The position numbers were made by a program, and so were the translations under genes. From Treponema sp. (GTDB lineage: Bacteria; Spirochaetota; Spirochaetia; Treponematales; Breznakiellaceae): a DNA stretch of 5,474 nt. How positions within the stretch are numbered: the first letter of the stretch is position 1; each line of letters opens with the position of its first letter. Under the pieces are notes generated by a model, which saw only the letters and a list, made by a program, of their open reading frames with translations, was not told where the DNA came from and did no database searches. Shown piece by piece: positions 5,192-5,474 of the stretch. The stretch spans positions 1-5,474 of the forward strand of contig WQRN01000078.1 of NCBI GenBank assembly GCA_009786715.1, written 5' to 3'.

Positions 5192-5474
5192 ATGCGAAAT
5201 AGCTTTTCTCAATTTCTTTTTAATCAATTTAGAAGAAATGAAACTCTCCTTCATGAATTAAAATATCTCTTTTGGGAATGTACACAGCGCTGTAATTTAA
5301 ACTGCCTGCACTGCGGTTCAGATTGTACGGCAGCCGCTTCGGCAAAAGATTTGCCATTTGATGATTTCCTGCAGGCAATTTTACCTCTTAAGAATGTATA
5401 TAAAAAAAACAGCATAACAGTAGCTATAACAGGCGGAGAACCTCTGCTGCGCGAAGATCTTCCCAAGTGCGGAT
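5192..5474 (+). CDS. Radical SAM enzyme of the rSAM/lipoprotein type, 3'-truncated by the window edge
   Basis: The 94 visible residues form the N-terminal part of a radical SAM domain. After a leader (MRNSFSQFLFNQF) and HELKYLFWE comes the [4Fe-4S] motif CNLNCLHC (CX3CX2C; Cys34, Cys38, Cys41), expected to bind S-adenosylmethionine and generate the 5'-deoxyadenosyl radical. The SAM-contacting ITGGEP motif is at 79-84, followed by LLREDLPKCG. Two more cysteines (Cys30, Cys45) flank the cluster motif symmetrically. A C-terminal SPASM or auxiliary-cluster domain would be expected beyond the window but is not visible. The start is fixed because an in-frame TAG (5189-5191) directly precedes the ATG and no other methionine occurs in the visible part. 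There is no Shine-Dalgarno, so translation is probably coupled to the lipoprotein gene ending 7 bp upstream. The wording around the cluster fits what I recall of the family paired with small lipoproteins. Confidence 0.88.
   Translation, partial: MRNSFSQFLFNQFRRNETLLHELKYLFWECTQRCNLNCLHCGSDCTAAASAKDLPFDDFLQAILPLKNVYKKNSITVAITGGEPLLREDLPKCG

Noticed and set aside
1..5474. CRISPR arrays, tRNA or rRNA genes, insertion sequences, riboswitches.
   Set aside because: No regularly spaced repeats, tRNA-like cloverleaf, transposase motifs, terminal inverted repeats or long structured leaders were seen.

Overview
The window carries seven protein genes on both strands and fits a host-associated spirochete, most likely Treponema or a close relative. 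This is an inference. It rests on three predicted lipoproteins with relaxed signal-peptidase-II boxes (LTTC, FQAC, IGSC), a BspA-type leucine-rich-repeat lipoprotein, an FGE-fold lipoprotein, and a small lipoprotein paired with a radical SAM enzyme. The paired lipoprotein/radical SAM families are also known from Bacteroidetes. The GGAGG ribosome-binding site and the TATAAT-type -10 boxes argue against Bacteroidetes. The xylose isomerase gene looks GC-richer than the AT-rich right-hand end.

Layout: 1-1218 (+) is xylose isomerase, cut at its 5' end, followed by a strong intrinsic terminator. Convergent to it, on the minus strand, are a DegT/DnrJ-type sugar aminotransferase (3290 to 2157) and an FGE-fold lipoprotein (2108 to 1269). 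The aminotransferase start faces a plus-strand KDPG/KHG aldolase (eda, about 3313-3972) across roughly 22 bp that contain a perfectly palindromic -10 box. A minus-strand lipoprotein with an InlB-type repeat and 22-residue LRRs (4862 to 3996) follows, convergent with eda. An AT-rich divergent promoter region of about 140 bp then leads into a plus-strand pair: a 60-residue acidic lipoprotein (5002-5184) and, 7 bp later, a radical SAM enzyme (5192 to the window end, cut).

How they work together: xylA and eda are central sugar-catabolism genes (pentose isomerisation; aldol cleavage of 2-keto-3-deoxy-6-phosphogluconate). They are not in a shared operon here and their usual partners are absent. The aminotransferase and FGE-fold lipoprotein may be co-transcribed, but no shared pathway can be argued from sequence. 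The most interesting part is the right end. The tiny lipoprotein and the adjacent radical SAM protein match what I recall of the little-characterised 'rSAM/lipoprotein system', in which a radical SAM enzyme is suspected of modifying a short surface lipoprotein. No stretch longer than 300 bases lacks a gene.
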